Below are positions 1-6,988 of a stretch of 9,656 nucleotides of DNA, one piece after another. Origin of the DNA: Propionibacteriaceae bacterium (lineage in GTDB: Bacteria > Actinomycetota > Actinomycetes > Propionibacteriales > Propionibacteriaceae); contig JAUNUL010000089.1 in the NCBI GenBank assembly GCA_030538175.1, positions 1-9,656 on the forward strand, in the 5' to 3' direction. The position numbers were made by a program, and so were the translations under genes. Below the pieces are notes generated by a model. The model did not search any database, was not told where the DNA came from, and saw only the letters and a program-made list of their open reading frames with translations. Within the stretch, counting starts at the first letter, position 1, and each line of letters opens with the position of its first letter.

Positions 1-21
1 TCCGCCACCGCTGCCGCCTGA
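1..21 (+). CDS. 3' end of an upstream gene, possibly ribosomal protein L20
   Basis: Frame 1 reads Ser-Ala-Thr-Ala-Ala-Ala and then TGA at 19-21, so the window may open on the last six codons of a gene. The alanine-rich tail and the position just before a TrmH-family methyltransferase upstream of pheST would fit rplT, the usual neighbour in Actinobacteria. Six residues cannot identify a protein, so the assignment rests on synteny alone. It would be the end of the infC-rpmI-rplT ribosomal operon. Confidence 0.35.
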   Translation, partial: SATAAA

Positions 22-24
22 CCG

Positions 25-861
25 GTGGCCACTGGCACATCCGACGAACCGACCGGAGCGCTCCCACCCGTGAGGGGGGGCAGGCTCCGGTCGGTTCGTC
101 GTCTCACCCAGCGCAAGTTTCGGCTCGAGACCGGTGAGTTCCTCGCCGAGGGACCGCAGGCGGTCCGGGAGGCGTTGGCGTACGGGTTCGCCCGCGAACT
201 GTTCATCCGGGCCGGTGCCGATGCGGCCGAGTTCGTCGAGGCCGCGCGGGATGCTGGGGTGCCGGCGTACGCGATCGCGGCGGCCGAACTGGCGCGGCTC
301 GCGGACACGGTCCACCCCCAAGGTGTTCTGGCCGTGTGCGCCTGGCCGCAGCGCACCCTTGCTGATCTGCCTGAAGACCTCAAGCTGGTCGTCGTCTGCG
401 CCCAGATCCGCGACCCGGGCAATGCGGGCACCGTCATCCGCTGTGCCGATGCGTTCGGTGCCGATGCGGTGATCCTGTCCACCGACTCCGTCGAGGTGAC
501 GAACCCCAAGGTCGTTCGGGCATCAGTCGGGTCGCTGTTCCACCTGCCCGTGATCACCGGCTCCCCCCTGGAGCAGGCGGTCGCTGAGTTGAAGGCCCGC
601 GGCGTACAGGTCCTCGCCGCCGATGGTGGCGGCACCGATCGCCTCGACGTGATGGCCGACTCCGGGAACCTCCAAGCACCCACCGCATGGCTGATGGGCA
701 ATGAGGCCTGGGGCCTGCCGGACGAGCACGCGGAGCTTGCCGATCGCCGGGTCGCCGTCCCGCTCTGGGGTGGGGCGGAGAGCCTCAACCTCGCAACAGC
801 GGCGGCCGTCTGCCTCTATTCCACCGCCTCAGCTCAGCGAACAGATCACATCGACCACTGA
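25..861 (+). CDS. TrmH/SpoU-family RNA 2'-O-methyltransferase
   Basis: This is a SAM-dependent RNA ribose methyltransferase of the SPOUT (knotted) superfamily, acting in the cytoplasm on rRNA or tRNA; the exact target cannot be read from sequence. An N-terminal substrate-binding region begins around FLAEGPQAV (residues 39-47). The three SpoU motifs follow in order: motif 1 at 128-150 (NAGTVIRCADAFGADAV), motif 2 at 160-176 (NPKVVRASVGSLFHLPV) and motif 3 at 222-266 (GNEAWGLP, then SLNLATAAAV), which forms the SAM-binding knot. It matches the methyltransferase often called tsnR-like, between rplT and pheS in Actinobacteria. The start is uncertain. GTG at 25 gives 278 residues but has no visible ribosome site. 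GTG at 70 gives 263 residues, nearer the usual N-terminal length, with GGAG at 55-58, but that codon lies in the loop of a large hairpin. Family assignment is firm; substrate is unknown. Confidence 0.93.
   Translation: MATGTSDEPTGALPPVRGGRLRSVRRLTQRKFRLETGEFLAEGPQAVREALAYGFARELFIRAGADAAEFVEAARDAGVPAYAIAAAELARLADTVHPQGVLAVCAWPQRTLADLPEDLKLVVVCAQIRDPGNAGTVIRCADAFGADAVILSTDSVEVTNPKVVRASVGSLFHLPVITGSPLEQAVAELKARGVQVLAADGGGTDRLDVMADSGNLQAPTAWLMGNEAWGLPDEHAELADRRVAVPLWGGAESLNLATAAAVCLYSTASAQRTDHIDH
42..101 (+). repeat. 18-bp perfect inverted repeat forming a long hairpin
   Basis: Bases 42-59 (cgacgaaccgaccggagc) are the exact reverse complement of 84-101. The symmetry continues inward: 63-65 pair with 78-80 and 67-69 with 74-76, with mismatches at 60-62/81-83 and 66/77 and no bulges, closing on the tetraloop GTGA at 70-73, a GNRA-type loop in RNA. 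It begins 20 nt after the TGA at 19-21. No T tract follows, so a classical intrinsic terminator is not shown, though tail-less hairpins are proposed terminators in Actinobacteria. It could end the upstream transcript, attenuate the methyltransferase gene, or hide its GTG-70 start, whose GGAG lies in the stem. The repeat is seen directly; the role is inferred. Confidence 0.85.
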
Positions 862-885
862 TCAGTCCTAGGGGTTCGGCCACGC

Positions 886-891
886 TAAGCT
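886..891 (+). promoter_or_regulatory. Weak candidate -10 box before the WXG gene pair
   Basis: TAAGCT fits the TANNNT pattern of an actinobacterial -10 element and lies 39 nt upstream of the ATG at 931, inside the 69-nt spacer after the methyltransferase stop. Nothing resembling TTGACA lies 16-18 nt further upstream. The WXG pair could equally be read through from the methyltransferase gene. The spacer holds no convincing terminator. Confidence 0.22.
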
Positions 892-919
892 CACGCCAGC
901 AGGTGTGGGAATAGCGAAT

Positions 920-925
920 GGGGGA
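920..925 (+). promoter_or_regulatory. Ribosome binding site fixing the WXG gene start
   Basis: GGGGGA ends 5 nt before ATG 931. The later in-frame ATG at 952 has no comparable purine run, and the ATG at 918 is in another frame. The upstream start is therefore preferred. Confidence 0.6.
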
Positions 926-930
926 TCGCG

Positions 931-1209
931 ATGTTTCCTGGTGGTTCAGGCATGAATCCGGAGATGGTCGACCGATTGGCGATCGAACTGGCCAAAGAGG
1001 CCCAACATGTCGAAGAACTCCGTGCGACTCTGAGCCGCTTGATGGCCGGATCGACAGCGGACTGGAGGGGCGCCGACGCGAATCAATTCCGCGCCGAGTG
1101 GGAATCCCAAACCGGGCCCGGACTGGCCCGCGCTGCACAGGTGTTGGATGAGTTTTCCGCCCGAGCCCGTGCTGAGGCCGCCGAGCAGCGGCACGCGAGC
1201 AGGGGGTGA
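931..1209 (+). CDS. WXG100-like small protein
   Basis: A 92-residue protein with the size and pattern of WXG100/ESAT-6-like proteins: a first helix at about 10-40 (MVDRLAIELAKEAQHVEEL), a turn containing WRG at residues 45-47, and a second helix at about 50-86 with the spaced hydrophobics typical of the helical hairpin. Family members pair as dimers and are exported by, or act as partners for substrates of, type VII (ESX) secretion. The next gene starts 4 nt after this stop and carries its own WXG-like domain with WRG also at residues 45-47, so the two products probably form a heterodimer. No exact YxxxD/E export signal follows the second helix. There is no signal peptide and no membrane segment. 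The match is by pattern, since WXG proteins diverge strongly; the partnership is inferred. Confidence 0.75.
   Translation: MFPGGSGMNPEMVDRLAIELAKEAQHVEELRATLSRLMAGSTADWRGADANQFRAEWESQTGPGLARAAQVLDEFSARARAEAAEQRHASRG
1202..1206 (+). promoter_or_regulatory. Ribosome binding site fixing the lipase-effector start
   Basis: The run GGGGG ends 7 nt before GTG 1214, overlapping the last codons of the preceding gene. It favours GTG 1214 over the longer reading from 1148. That longer reading would add 22 proline-rich residues, overlap the first WXG gene by 62 nt, and displace the WXG domain from the N-terminus. Confidence 0.6.
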
Positions 1210-1213
1210 ATCC

Positions 1214-2359
1214 GTGAGCAACGACATGGTCGGCATGAACACCGACGAAATCTCGCGACTGCGTGACCACTTTCGCAGTGCGTCCGGGAAGATCCAAGCC
1301 ACCCGTCTCCGGACGACAGCCCGCGTTGGCTTGTCCAGGGTGATCTGGCGCGGTCCGGATCAGCGTCGATTCGAGCAGGACATTCACCGGGTGGTGCTCC
1401 CCGCACTCAAGGCTGCCGCCGCTGCCCTGGATGCAGCAGCAGAGGATCTCGCACGGCAGATCGGCGAACAGCAGACGACGAGCGCAGCCGGGACGGGGGC
1501 GATTGGCACCAAGAAAATTGATATCGGCACCGAGAATCAGGGGTTCCCGTCGAAATCCTCGTTCCACGGCAAGAACCTCACCGCAGAGGGGCAACATATA
1601 GCGGCGCGAGCGGAACTTGCCGACGCCTTCGGGAAAGATAAGCCGCTGCCGGACGGATACAAGCGGGCCACTGAAGAGGAACTCCGCGATATGGGAATCG
1701 ACCCCAAATCACTGAAGACCTCCTCTGGGCTCAACGCTGCAGTATTCCGTGGACCGGATGGGAAATGGTTCCTGGCGTTTGAGGGAACCACCAATAATGT
1801 GGCGGATTATGTTACGAACGTTCAAGGGCTGGTGAGCGCCACAGACCAACACACCGAGGCTGTCATCCTCGCACGGAAGCTTCATAAAGCCACAAAGGGC
1901 AATGTGGAATTCATCGGTCACTCGCTGGGCGGTGGTTTGGCCACGGCAGCCAGTGTGGCGACTGGTGCGACCGCCACTACCTTCAACGCGGCAGGACTTG
2001 GTCCGGAGAACTTCGCGATCGCTCGCCTCGCCCGTGACGGCATGTCAGATTTCGGCCTGCGTGCAATGACGGCGCTCAGCCAACAGGCTACCTCAAAAAT
2101 GCTGCTGAGCGTTCATGGCAGCGTGGGGTTGGCGGTCAGCCGGCCGGTGCTCAACCTCACGGTGCAGCATTTTGCGGATATTCCGGTGACCAACTACAAG
2201 ACCAGCACGGACCCCTTGTCATTAGCGCAGGACGGGACCTTGGGGCTCATCGGGCAGAAGTCCCTCGGGAAACAGGTTTTGTTGCCAACCGACACCCAGC
2301 ACGCCCATGACATGGTTCATGTCGATAAGGCCATCATCGAAAAGTACGGCAAGGACTGA
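1214..2359 (+). CDS. WXG100-like domain fused to class-3-type lipase; candidate ESX-exported effector
   Basis: A 381-residue two-part protein. Residues 1-88 form a WXG100-like helical hairpin: helix at about 10-40, WRG at 45-47, second helix at about 50-86. After a polar linker (about 88-115) comes an alpha/beta hydrolase of the lipase class 3/DUF2974 type. It shows a strand-turn LAFEGTT at 187-193 that would supply the oxyanion hole, the nucleophile elbow GHSLGGG at 235-241 with Ser237, and TTFNAAGLG at 255-263. Asp333 in a TDPLS context and one of His363, His365 or His369 are candidates to complete the triad. Residues 264-325, between Ser and Asp, may form a lid. The elbow and FNAAGL stretch resemble phospholipase effectors of other secretion systems. 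The likely role is a lipase or phospholipase exported by type VII secretion with the upstream WXG protein. No signal peptide is seen. Base composition is markedly lower in G+C than the neighbours. No immunity gene is recognisable. Hydrolase fold: high confidence; export and toxicity: inferred. Confidence 0.82.
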   Translation: MSNDMVGMNTDEISRLRDHFRSASGKIQATRLRTTARVGLSRVIWRGPDQRRFEQDIHRVVLPALKAAAAALDAAAEDLARQIGEQQTTSAAGTGAIGTKKIDIGTENQGFPSKSSFHGKNLTAEGQHIAARAELADAFGKDKPLPDGYKRATEEELRDMGIDPKSLKTSSGLNAAVFRGPDGKWFLAFEGTTNNVADYVTNVQGLVSATDQHTEAVILARKLHKATKGNVEFIGHSLGGGLATAASVATGATATTFNAAGLGPENFAIARLARDGMSDFGLRAMTALSQQATSKMLLSVHGSVGLAVSRPVLNLTVQHFADIPVTNYKTSTDPLSLAQDGTLGLIGQKSLGKQVLLPTDTQHAHDMVHVDKAIIEKYGKD

Positions 2360-2380
2360 AACAGCGACTGAGCGAAAGCG

Positions 2381-5300
2381 TCACCCGAGCGGCTGGCGAC
2401 CCAAGGTGCCGATCAACGACGCCCGATAATCCACACCGGCGACGCGTTCGGCCTCGGCGACGACCTCGGCCAACCGGTCCGCCAGGGCCAACCGCTCGAC
2501 GACCTGTTCGGTGTTCGCCTTGTCGATGAAGTCCTGCAGCGCGGCGACGCCCTGGCTGGCCAGCCGGACTGATTCTCGCTGCTGGGCGTCGAGGCGCTCG
2601 GCGTACCAATCGCTGGCCAGCACCGACTCGCGCGTGAAAAGATCCCGGACCTCGGGGGAGTCCAGCGTGCGGCCATCGGCGGTCGTGCCGTGGGCCATGA
2701 TCTCAAGCAGCGCGCGCAGCGGCGGGCAGGCGAGGTCGATGGTGCCATCGGCGAAGTACGCCTGCGCCACCCGCTCGTGAGTCCGGACCATGGTGTCCAT
2801 CGATTCTGCGTACACCGCGAGGTCCTGCAGCTCGGGTCGGAGCATCTCGGGCGTGAACACCACCTCGGGATGCATGAAGATCCGCGCGAAGAACGTGGTG
2901 GCGAAGCGTTCGGTCATCCGATAGCCAAGCCGGCTCGCCAGGACCGTGCGGCCCTCGAACTCGAAGTCCTCCACCTTTTCCAGGAAGCCGTGCTCGATCA
3001 TGGTGGCGGCATCACGCTCGGCAGCGGCCATGCGGGAGAAGACCTCGGGCACCAGCAGGCTGACGTCGTGGTCGATCCGCACCTTCGGGCCGACCCAGCC
3101 GGCCGCGGAGATCCAACCGTCATAGCCGCTGAGCACGAATGACAACAGGGCCGCATTGAGGTCGATCGCGGTGGGCAGCGCATTGAAGGGGTTCTTGGTC
3201 AGCGCCCCCTCGGATCCGGCGCCCGTCGTCGACGGGGACTTGCCGGTCATGGAGGAAATGAACTCCATGAACAGCTCAGGCAGCTCGAGATAGTGCAGCG
3301 GGTTGAACCCGCACAACGGAGGTACGCCCGGCTCGGGCGGGTTGTTGCGTCGGCCTGCGACGACCACCTCGACCGGGCGCAGGACGGACTGATCGACAGG
3401 GACCTTGTGTCGCAGATGGGTCATCAGGTTCGCCGTGCGGACCGCCAGCGGGTTGGCCAGGTCCGGGCGAACCTGGAGATACCGCGGGTTCTTCGACCGC
3501 GCGCCGTTCACCAGACGTGGCTCAGCCGAGCAGACGAACCAGGAGCTGGTCGTGCCGTTTGCCATCGAGCCGATCAGGTCCTGCATCGGCTGGGTGAACT
3601 GACTGAACCCGACCGCATCGTCGCGGATCGCGCGCGCCTTGTCCCGGGTGAGGGGCTCGAAGTTCGACAGGAACGTCCCGGGGGTGGCGATATCGGCCTC
3701 GGCCTGCTCGTCATAGCCGCGGTGCACCGCGTCGTCGGGGCGCTGAAAGAGCAGCTGCTCGCAGTTCTCCGCGAACTTCCGGGACACGCCCGGACCGCTC
3801 GGCACCACCACCGAGGCGGTGATGTCGTCCTCGGTCTGGATCTTCGACGCTGGTGCATAGTCCGGACGAAGCGAGAACAACCGCCACGAACCGTCGGGGT
3901 GGAAGCCGACGCGGAGCATGCTGACCACCACCCGCTGGTTGTCCAGGCGCAGGACGTTGCCCTGCCGACCGTTCAGCTGGCGTACGGAGAAATGGGACCG
4001 CCAATCCGCACCCCACTCGGGGCGATAGGACCGCTTGACGACGAACAGCAACTCCTTGACGTGGATCGGGATGGACTCCAGCCAGCGGTTGTAGTCGTCA
4101 TTGAAATCCTCCGAGGGGGTCAGGAGCTTCACGACGCTGCCCATGGACCGCTTCTCGCTCAACACCTCACGGTCATCCACACCGTTGCGATCCGGGGAGG
4201 CGAAGCGCTGCGAATAGTGGTGGGTGATGAGTTCGGCGACCGCGTCCATGTCGGCATCGAAATCGGCGACGTACGCATGGCTGGGCAGGATCGCGTCGGT
4301 CAGCGCCTTGGAGATCTCGGACTTGCCGCCGCCGGACACCGTGCTGGGCTTGTGGCAGTTGGTCGCACCCGCCGACGTGCCGATGAGCGTCCACTGGGTG
4401 GGGTCGTCCGGCAACTGGTGCATCCGGACACAGAAACCGTGCGGGCCGAAATAGCGGCGATCTGCCCGCAGCGCGATCGAGCGTTCCTCGCCCCCCTCGC
4501 CCCAACTGACGGTGCGGTTGGTGAGGCTGTACCGCGCATGCTCGGGCACCAACACCAGTCGTTCATCGGTGACGCTGATCGCGTGCCCCTCGGGCTGCAC
4601 CAGCCAGGGCTCGGGGTCACGAGCCAGGACCTCGGCGATCGTCCAGTGGTTCCGGGAGTACTTGTCATAGAACTCGCTGCCCTCGTCATAGGACGGGAAG
4701 ACGACCGCACCCCCGGAATGCTCCTCCTCGGCGAACCCGGCGAGGTTCGCGGAATAGCTGATCTGGGTCTTCACTTCCTTCTTGCAATAGCCGAAATAGT
4801 TGTCGGCGATCACCGTGACGATGACACCACGCTCGTCGCGGGCACAGACCTTGAAGGCCTTGCCGTTGTTGTAGAGCTCGGACTCGTCGCTCCAGCACAT
4901 GCCATCGCGGCGCTGACGCTCGGTCGCGTCGTCGATGTGGGGGAGGCCCACATCGACCTTGCGGACCTTCACCAGGTGCGGGGCGAGGATGACACAGCCG
5001 GTGTGACCGGTCCATGACAGTGGGTCGAGGGACGCATCGTGTTCGGGCAGGTGGGGATCACCTTCATTGCCGAAGATCCCTTCCACGAAGTCGAGGTTCG
5101 ACACCAGCCCGCCGGGGGCGATGAACCGGATCTCCATGCGCCGCTCGCGAGTGAAACCGGGAACACCCGGGATCACCAACGGCCGCAACAGCAGAGAGAC
5201 GAAACAGCGGGCCGGGTCGGTCTGGTTGGCCGTGAACGGCAACACCATTGCCTCGGCTGGAGGCCGGGTCGCGAGATCGAGCAACCGGGCGAATGTCTCC

Positions 5301-5743
5301 TTGGGGACCGACAACTTGTCGTCCGGGATCGGCAGACCACCCTCGGCGATGTGAAACACCCCGGCCGTCGTGCGACGGTCGTTTGCGGGGTTGTGCAGGA
5401 CACCGTTCGCCAGGCGATAGGAGTGCACCAGGTCAGAGCTGAACTCGTCGGCGTCAACCGGCAGGGACAGTTCGCGGGCGAGGCCGGGGGAGTCGAGGAT
5501 GAGCGTGCGACGGGGCAGCTCGGGGTGCGTGGCGACATCCGCCAGATAGTCGTCGAGGAACCGTTCGATCCGCTGATCAGCCGGCGCCAGCCGATAGGAC
5601 AGCCGGCGGCTCCACTCCTGGCTGCGGGCCAGCAGGGGGCCGACGAGGTCGGTCAGATGGGTCTCGGACCCATTCGTCTGGGGCAGGCCCAGCAGGGCCA
5701 GGCGCACGTTGATGGCATCGACGACATCTGTGGGGGGTGTCAT
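2381..5743 (-). CDS. PPi-dependent phosphoenolpyruvate carboxykinase (PEP carboxytransphosphorylase)
   Basis: This cytoplasmic enzyme interconverts PEP + CO2 + phosphate and oxaloacetate + PPi (EC 4.1.1.38). The family is known from propionibacteria and Entamoeba, and its roughly 1,100-1,150 residues far exceed ATP- or GTP-PEPCK (about 530-620). With 1,120 residues this copy has the full family length. NYFGYCKKEVKTQISY (315-330) parallels the YxGxxKK motif of ordinary PEPCKs, whose lysine binds the catalytic metal. SGGGKSE (470-476), preceded by His464, sits where the P-loop-like kinase motif is expected. A glycine-rich, highly conserved-looking stretch runs at 830-857 (SSMTGKSPSTTGAGSEGAL). 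The C-terminus ends GTLGRQPLG. The start chosen is ATG 5743, placed for a leaderless transcript; GTG 5803 would add 20 residues but lacks a ribosome site. It converges on the lipase gene, with 21 nt between the stops. It would serve anaplerosis or gluconeogenesis in propionic fermentation. Identification is by recognition of the family; the motif mapping is inferred. Confidence 0.88.
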   Translation of the reverse strand: MTPPTDVVDAINVRLALLGLPQTNGSETHLTDLVGPLLARSQEWSRRLSYRLAPADQRIERFLDDYLADVATHPELPRRTLILDSPGLARELSLPVDADEFSSDLVHSYRLANGVLHNPANDRRTTAGVFHIAEGGLPIPDDKLSVPKETFARLLDLATRPPAEAMVLPFTANQTDPARCFVSLLLRPLVIPGVPGFTRERRMEIRFIAPGGLVSNLDFVEGIFGNEGDPHLPEHDASLDPLSWTGHTGCVILAPHLVKVRKVDVGLPHIDDATERQRRDGMCWSDESELYNNGKAFKVCARDERGVIVTVIADNYFGYCKKEVKTQISYSANLAGFAEEEHSGGAVVFPSYDEGSEFYDKYSRNHWTIAEVLARDPEPWLVQPEGHAISVTDERLVLVPEHARYSLTNRTVSWGEGGEERSIALRADRRYFGPHGFCVRMHQLPDDPTQWTLIGTSAGATNCHKPSTVSGGGKSEISKALTDAILPSHAYVADFDADMDAVAELITHHYSQRFASPDRNGVDDREVLSEKRSMGSVVKLLTPSEDFNDDYNRWLESIPIHVKELLFVVKRSYRPEWGADWRSHFSVRQLNGRQGNVLRLDNQRVVVSMLRVGFHPDGSWRLFSLRPDYAPASKIQTEDDITASVVVPSGPGVSRKFAENCEQLLFQRPDDAVHRGYDEQAEADIATPGTFLSNFEPLTRDKARAIRDDAVGFSQFTQPMQDLIGSMANGTTSSWFVCSAEPRLVNGARSKNPRYLQVRPDLANPLAVRTANLMTHLRHKVPVDQSVLRPVEVVVAGRRNNPPEPGVPPLCGFNPLHYLELPELFMEFISSMTGKSPSTTGAGSEGALTKNPFNALPTAIDLNAALLSFVLSGYDGWISAAGWVGPKVRIDHDVSLLVPEVFSRMAAAERDAATMIEHGFLEKVEDFEFEGRTVLASRLGYRMTERFATTFFARIFMHPEVVFTPEMLRPELQDLAVYAESMDTMVRTHERVAQAYFADGTIDLACPPLRALLEIMAHGTTADGRTLDSPEVRDLFTRESVLASDWYAERLDAQQRESVRLASQGVAALQDFIDKANTEQVVERLALADRLAEVVAEAERVAGVDYRASLIGTLGRQPLG

Positions 5744-5749
5744 GACGCC

Positions 5750-5778
5750 ATTATGTGAACGGTTTGCGGGTTCCCCAC
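5750..5778 (-). promoter_or_regulatory. Candidate promoter for a leaderless PPi-PEPCK mRNA
   Basis: On the minus strand CATAAT (5755 down to 5750) matches five of six positions of the TATAAT consensus. Six nucleotides separate it from the A of ATG 5743, so transcription would start at or next to the start codon, as in leaderless actinobacterial mRNAs. The -35 region near 5773-5778 is G-rich and does not resemble TTGACA. The rest of the 191-nt spacer up to 5934 holds only short, weak hairpins and no clear terminator. Confidence 0.45.
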
Positions 5779-5934
5779 CCGAATCGGTGAAAGATTTCGC
5801 CACTGTTCTGCCAGCGGAAAGGTGACCGTCATTTTGTCTGATGCCTGCGATCCCATGCTGAGGCCCGGCGCTGGGTGCGGTCGATCACACCTACTGGGAG
5901 CCCGGGATCGTGAGGTGGCTGCACCGCACGGCTG

Positions 5935-6933
5935 TCAGTGATCAGCCTCGATGGGCGCCTTGGTTGCGGCGTACGCAGCCCACGCGGCAGCCACGAGCGT
6001 GACGGCGACCCCGCCGAGCAGAACGGGCGTGAGGTACGCCCGGGTCACCGGGTCGAGCGCATCGAACGCCATGGCCCCGGTCATCTGCCCGGCGAGTGTC
6101 ATCAGCATCAACAACAGGACGCCGAGATACCGCACCACCACGGAACTGTTGGCGACATAGAGCACGCCAAGGAGCCCGGCGACATAGGCCCACCACGGTG
6201 CCCCACCCCACGTCGGCCACGACATCGACCCAGTGATCATCCGCGCGATGCAAAGGCCAACCAACGCCACCGTGCCCCAGGTGAAGTTGATCCAGGTGGT
6301 CGCCATGAAATTGCGGCTGGCCACATTGAGGCGGCCATTGTACGCAGCCGACATCGCGATCGCTGCGCCACCGCCGATCGCTGCCAGGACTGGCACCACC
6401 ACGGCGATGCCAGTGGTGTTGAGCCGCCCGCTCACCGCCAGGAACACCCCCGCAAGGGCCAGGAGCACCGCCCCGACACGGGCGAGGGTGATGTGGCGCT
6501 TGCCAGCAGGTCCCAAGCCGAACTTGTCGATGAGCAGGGCAGCTCCGGTTTGGCCGCCGACCGCCGCGATCGTGAACAGCGCGACCCCGGCGAGCGGCAC
6601 CGCGAACGCCTGAGCCGTGACCCAGGAGGCCCCGAAGAAGCCGGAGAAGAAGACCCAGGCGCGCAGGTTCTGGGCGCGGAACGCGCGATAGGTCTTGGCG
6701 AGTCCCTCGCGGGACGTACGCAGCGCCAGACCCAACGTCAGCAGCAGCCACCCGGTCCCGAACGTGAACGTCGCCGCCCACAGAGCGTCACCGGTGTGAC
6801 CGGCCATGCGGCCATTGACCCGCGATTGGGCCGCCAAGGCGATGCCACCCAGCAGCGCAGTCACGCAGGACAGAACGAAAACGCCCCCATGGGCCGGCCG
6901 ATCAGTCACCGGGCCAGTCTCGCACCGAACCAC
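5935..6933 (-). CDS. DMT-superfamily transporter, YdcZ/DUF606 type
   Basis: A 332-residue integral membrane protein with about ten hydrophobic segments (roughly 17-37, 50-72, 92-112, 114-137, 149-168, 176-197, 211-232, 246-265, 268-288 and 301-321). It is an internal duplication typical of the YdcZ/DUF606 branch of the drug/metabolite transporter superfamily. ALAAQSRVNGRM (32-43) matches AIAMSAAYNGRL (191-202), and GGQTGAALLIDKFGLGP (126-142) matches AGQMTGAMAFDAL (281-293). Each half ends in a helix pair. Substrate and direction are unknown; members are usually called putative exporters. The start is GTG 6933, with GTG 6909 (eight residues shorter) equally possible, since neither has a strong ribosome site. 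It lies 191 nt upstream of PPi-PEPCK on the same strand, but the promoter found before PPi-PEPCK suggests separate transcription. Divergent from pheS. No functional link to the neighbours is visible. Confidence 0.87.
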   Translation of the reverse strand: MVRCETGPVTDRPAHGGVFVLSCVTALLGGIALAAQSRVNGRMAGHTGDALWAATFTFGTGWLLLTLGLALRTSREGLAKTYRAFRAQNLRAWVFFSGFFGASWVTAQAFAVPLAGVALFTIAAVGGQTGAALLIDKFGLGPAGKRHITLARVGAVLLALAGVFLAVSGRLNTTGIAVVVPVLAAIGGGAAIAMSAAYNGRLNVASRNFMATTWINFTWGTVALVGLCIARMITGSMSWPTWGGAPWWAYVAGLLGVLYVANSSVVVRYLGVLLLMLMTLAGQMTGAMAFDALDPVTRAYLTPVLLGGVAVTLVAAAWAAYAATKAPIEADH

Positions 6934-6988
6934 GGCCCGTGCCCCGCACCGTCCGGCTGTGCACAGTCGCCGCTTCGAGGCGTAGCAC

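Noticed and set aside
1148..1213. N-terminal extension of the lipase protein from ATG 1148
   Set aside because: It would overlap the first WXG gene by 62 nt, adds a proline-rich stretch before the WXG domain and lacks a ribosome site. GTG 1214 has GGGGG at the right distance.
785..1597. Minus-strand open frame of 270 codons across the methyltransferase end and the WXG genes
   Set aside because: It overlaps three supported plus-strand genes, is rich in Arg/Pro/Cys without any motif, and has no matching start context.
3293..5017. Long plus-strand open frame (574 codons) opposite the PPi-PEPCK gene
   Set aside because: It is antisense to a confidently identified gene. High-G+C third positions keep the opposite strand open; the translation has no recognisable domain and no ribosome site that stands out.
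5848..5910. Possible hairpin (CGATCCC at 5848-5854 with GGGATCG at 5904-5910) as a terminator after the transporter
   Set aside because: The arms are only 7 bp, the 49-nt loop is long and mostly unpaired, and no T tract follows on the minus strand.
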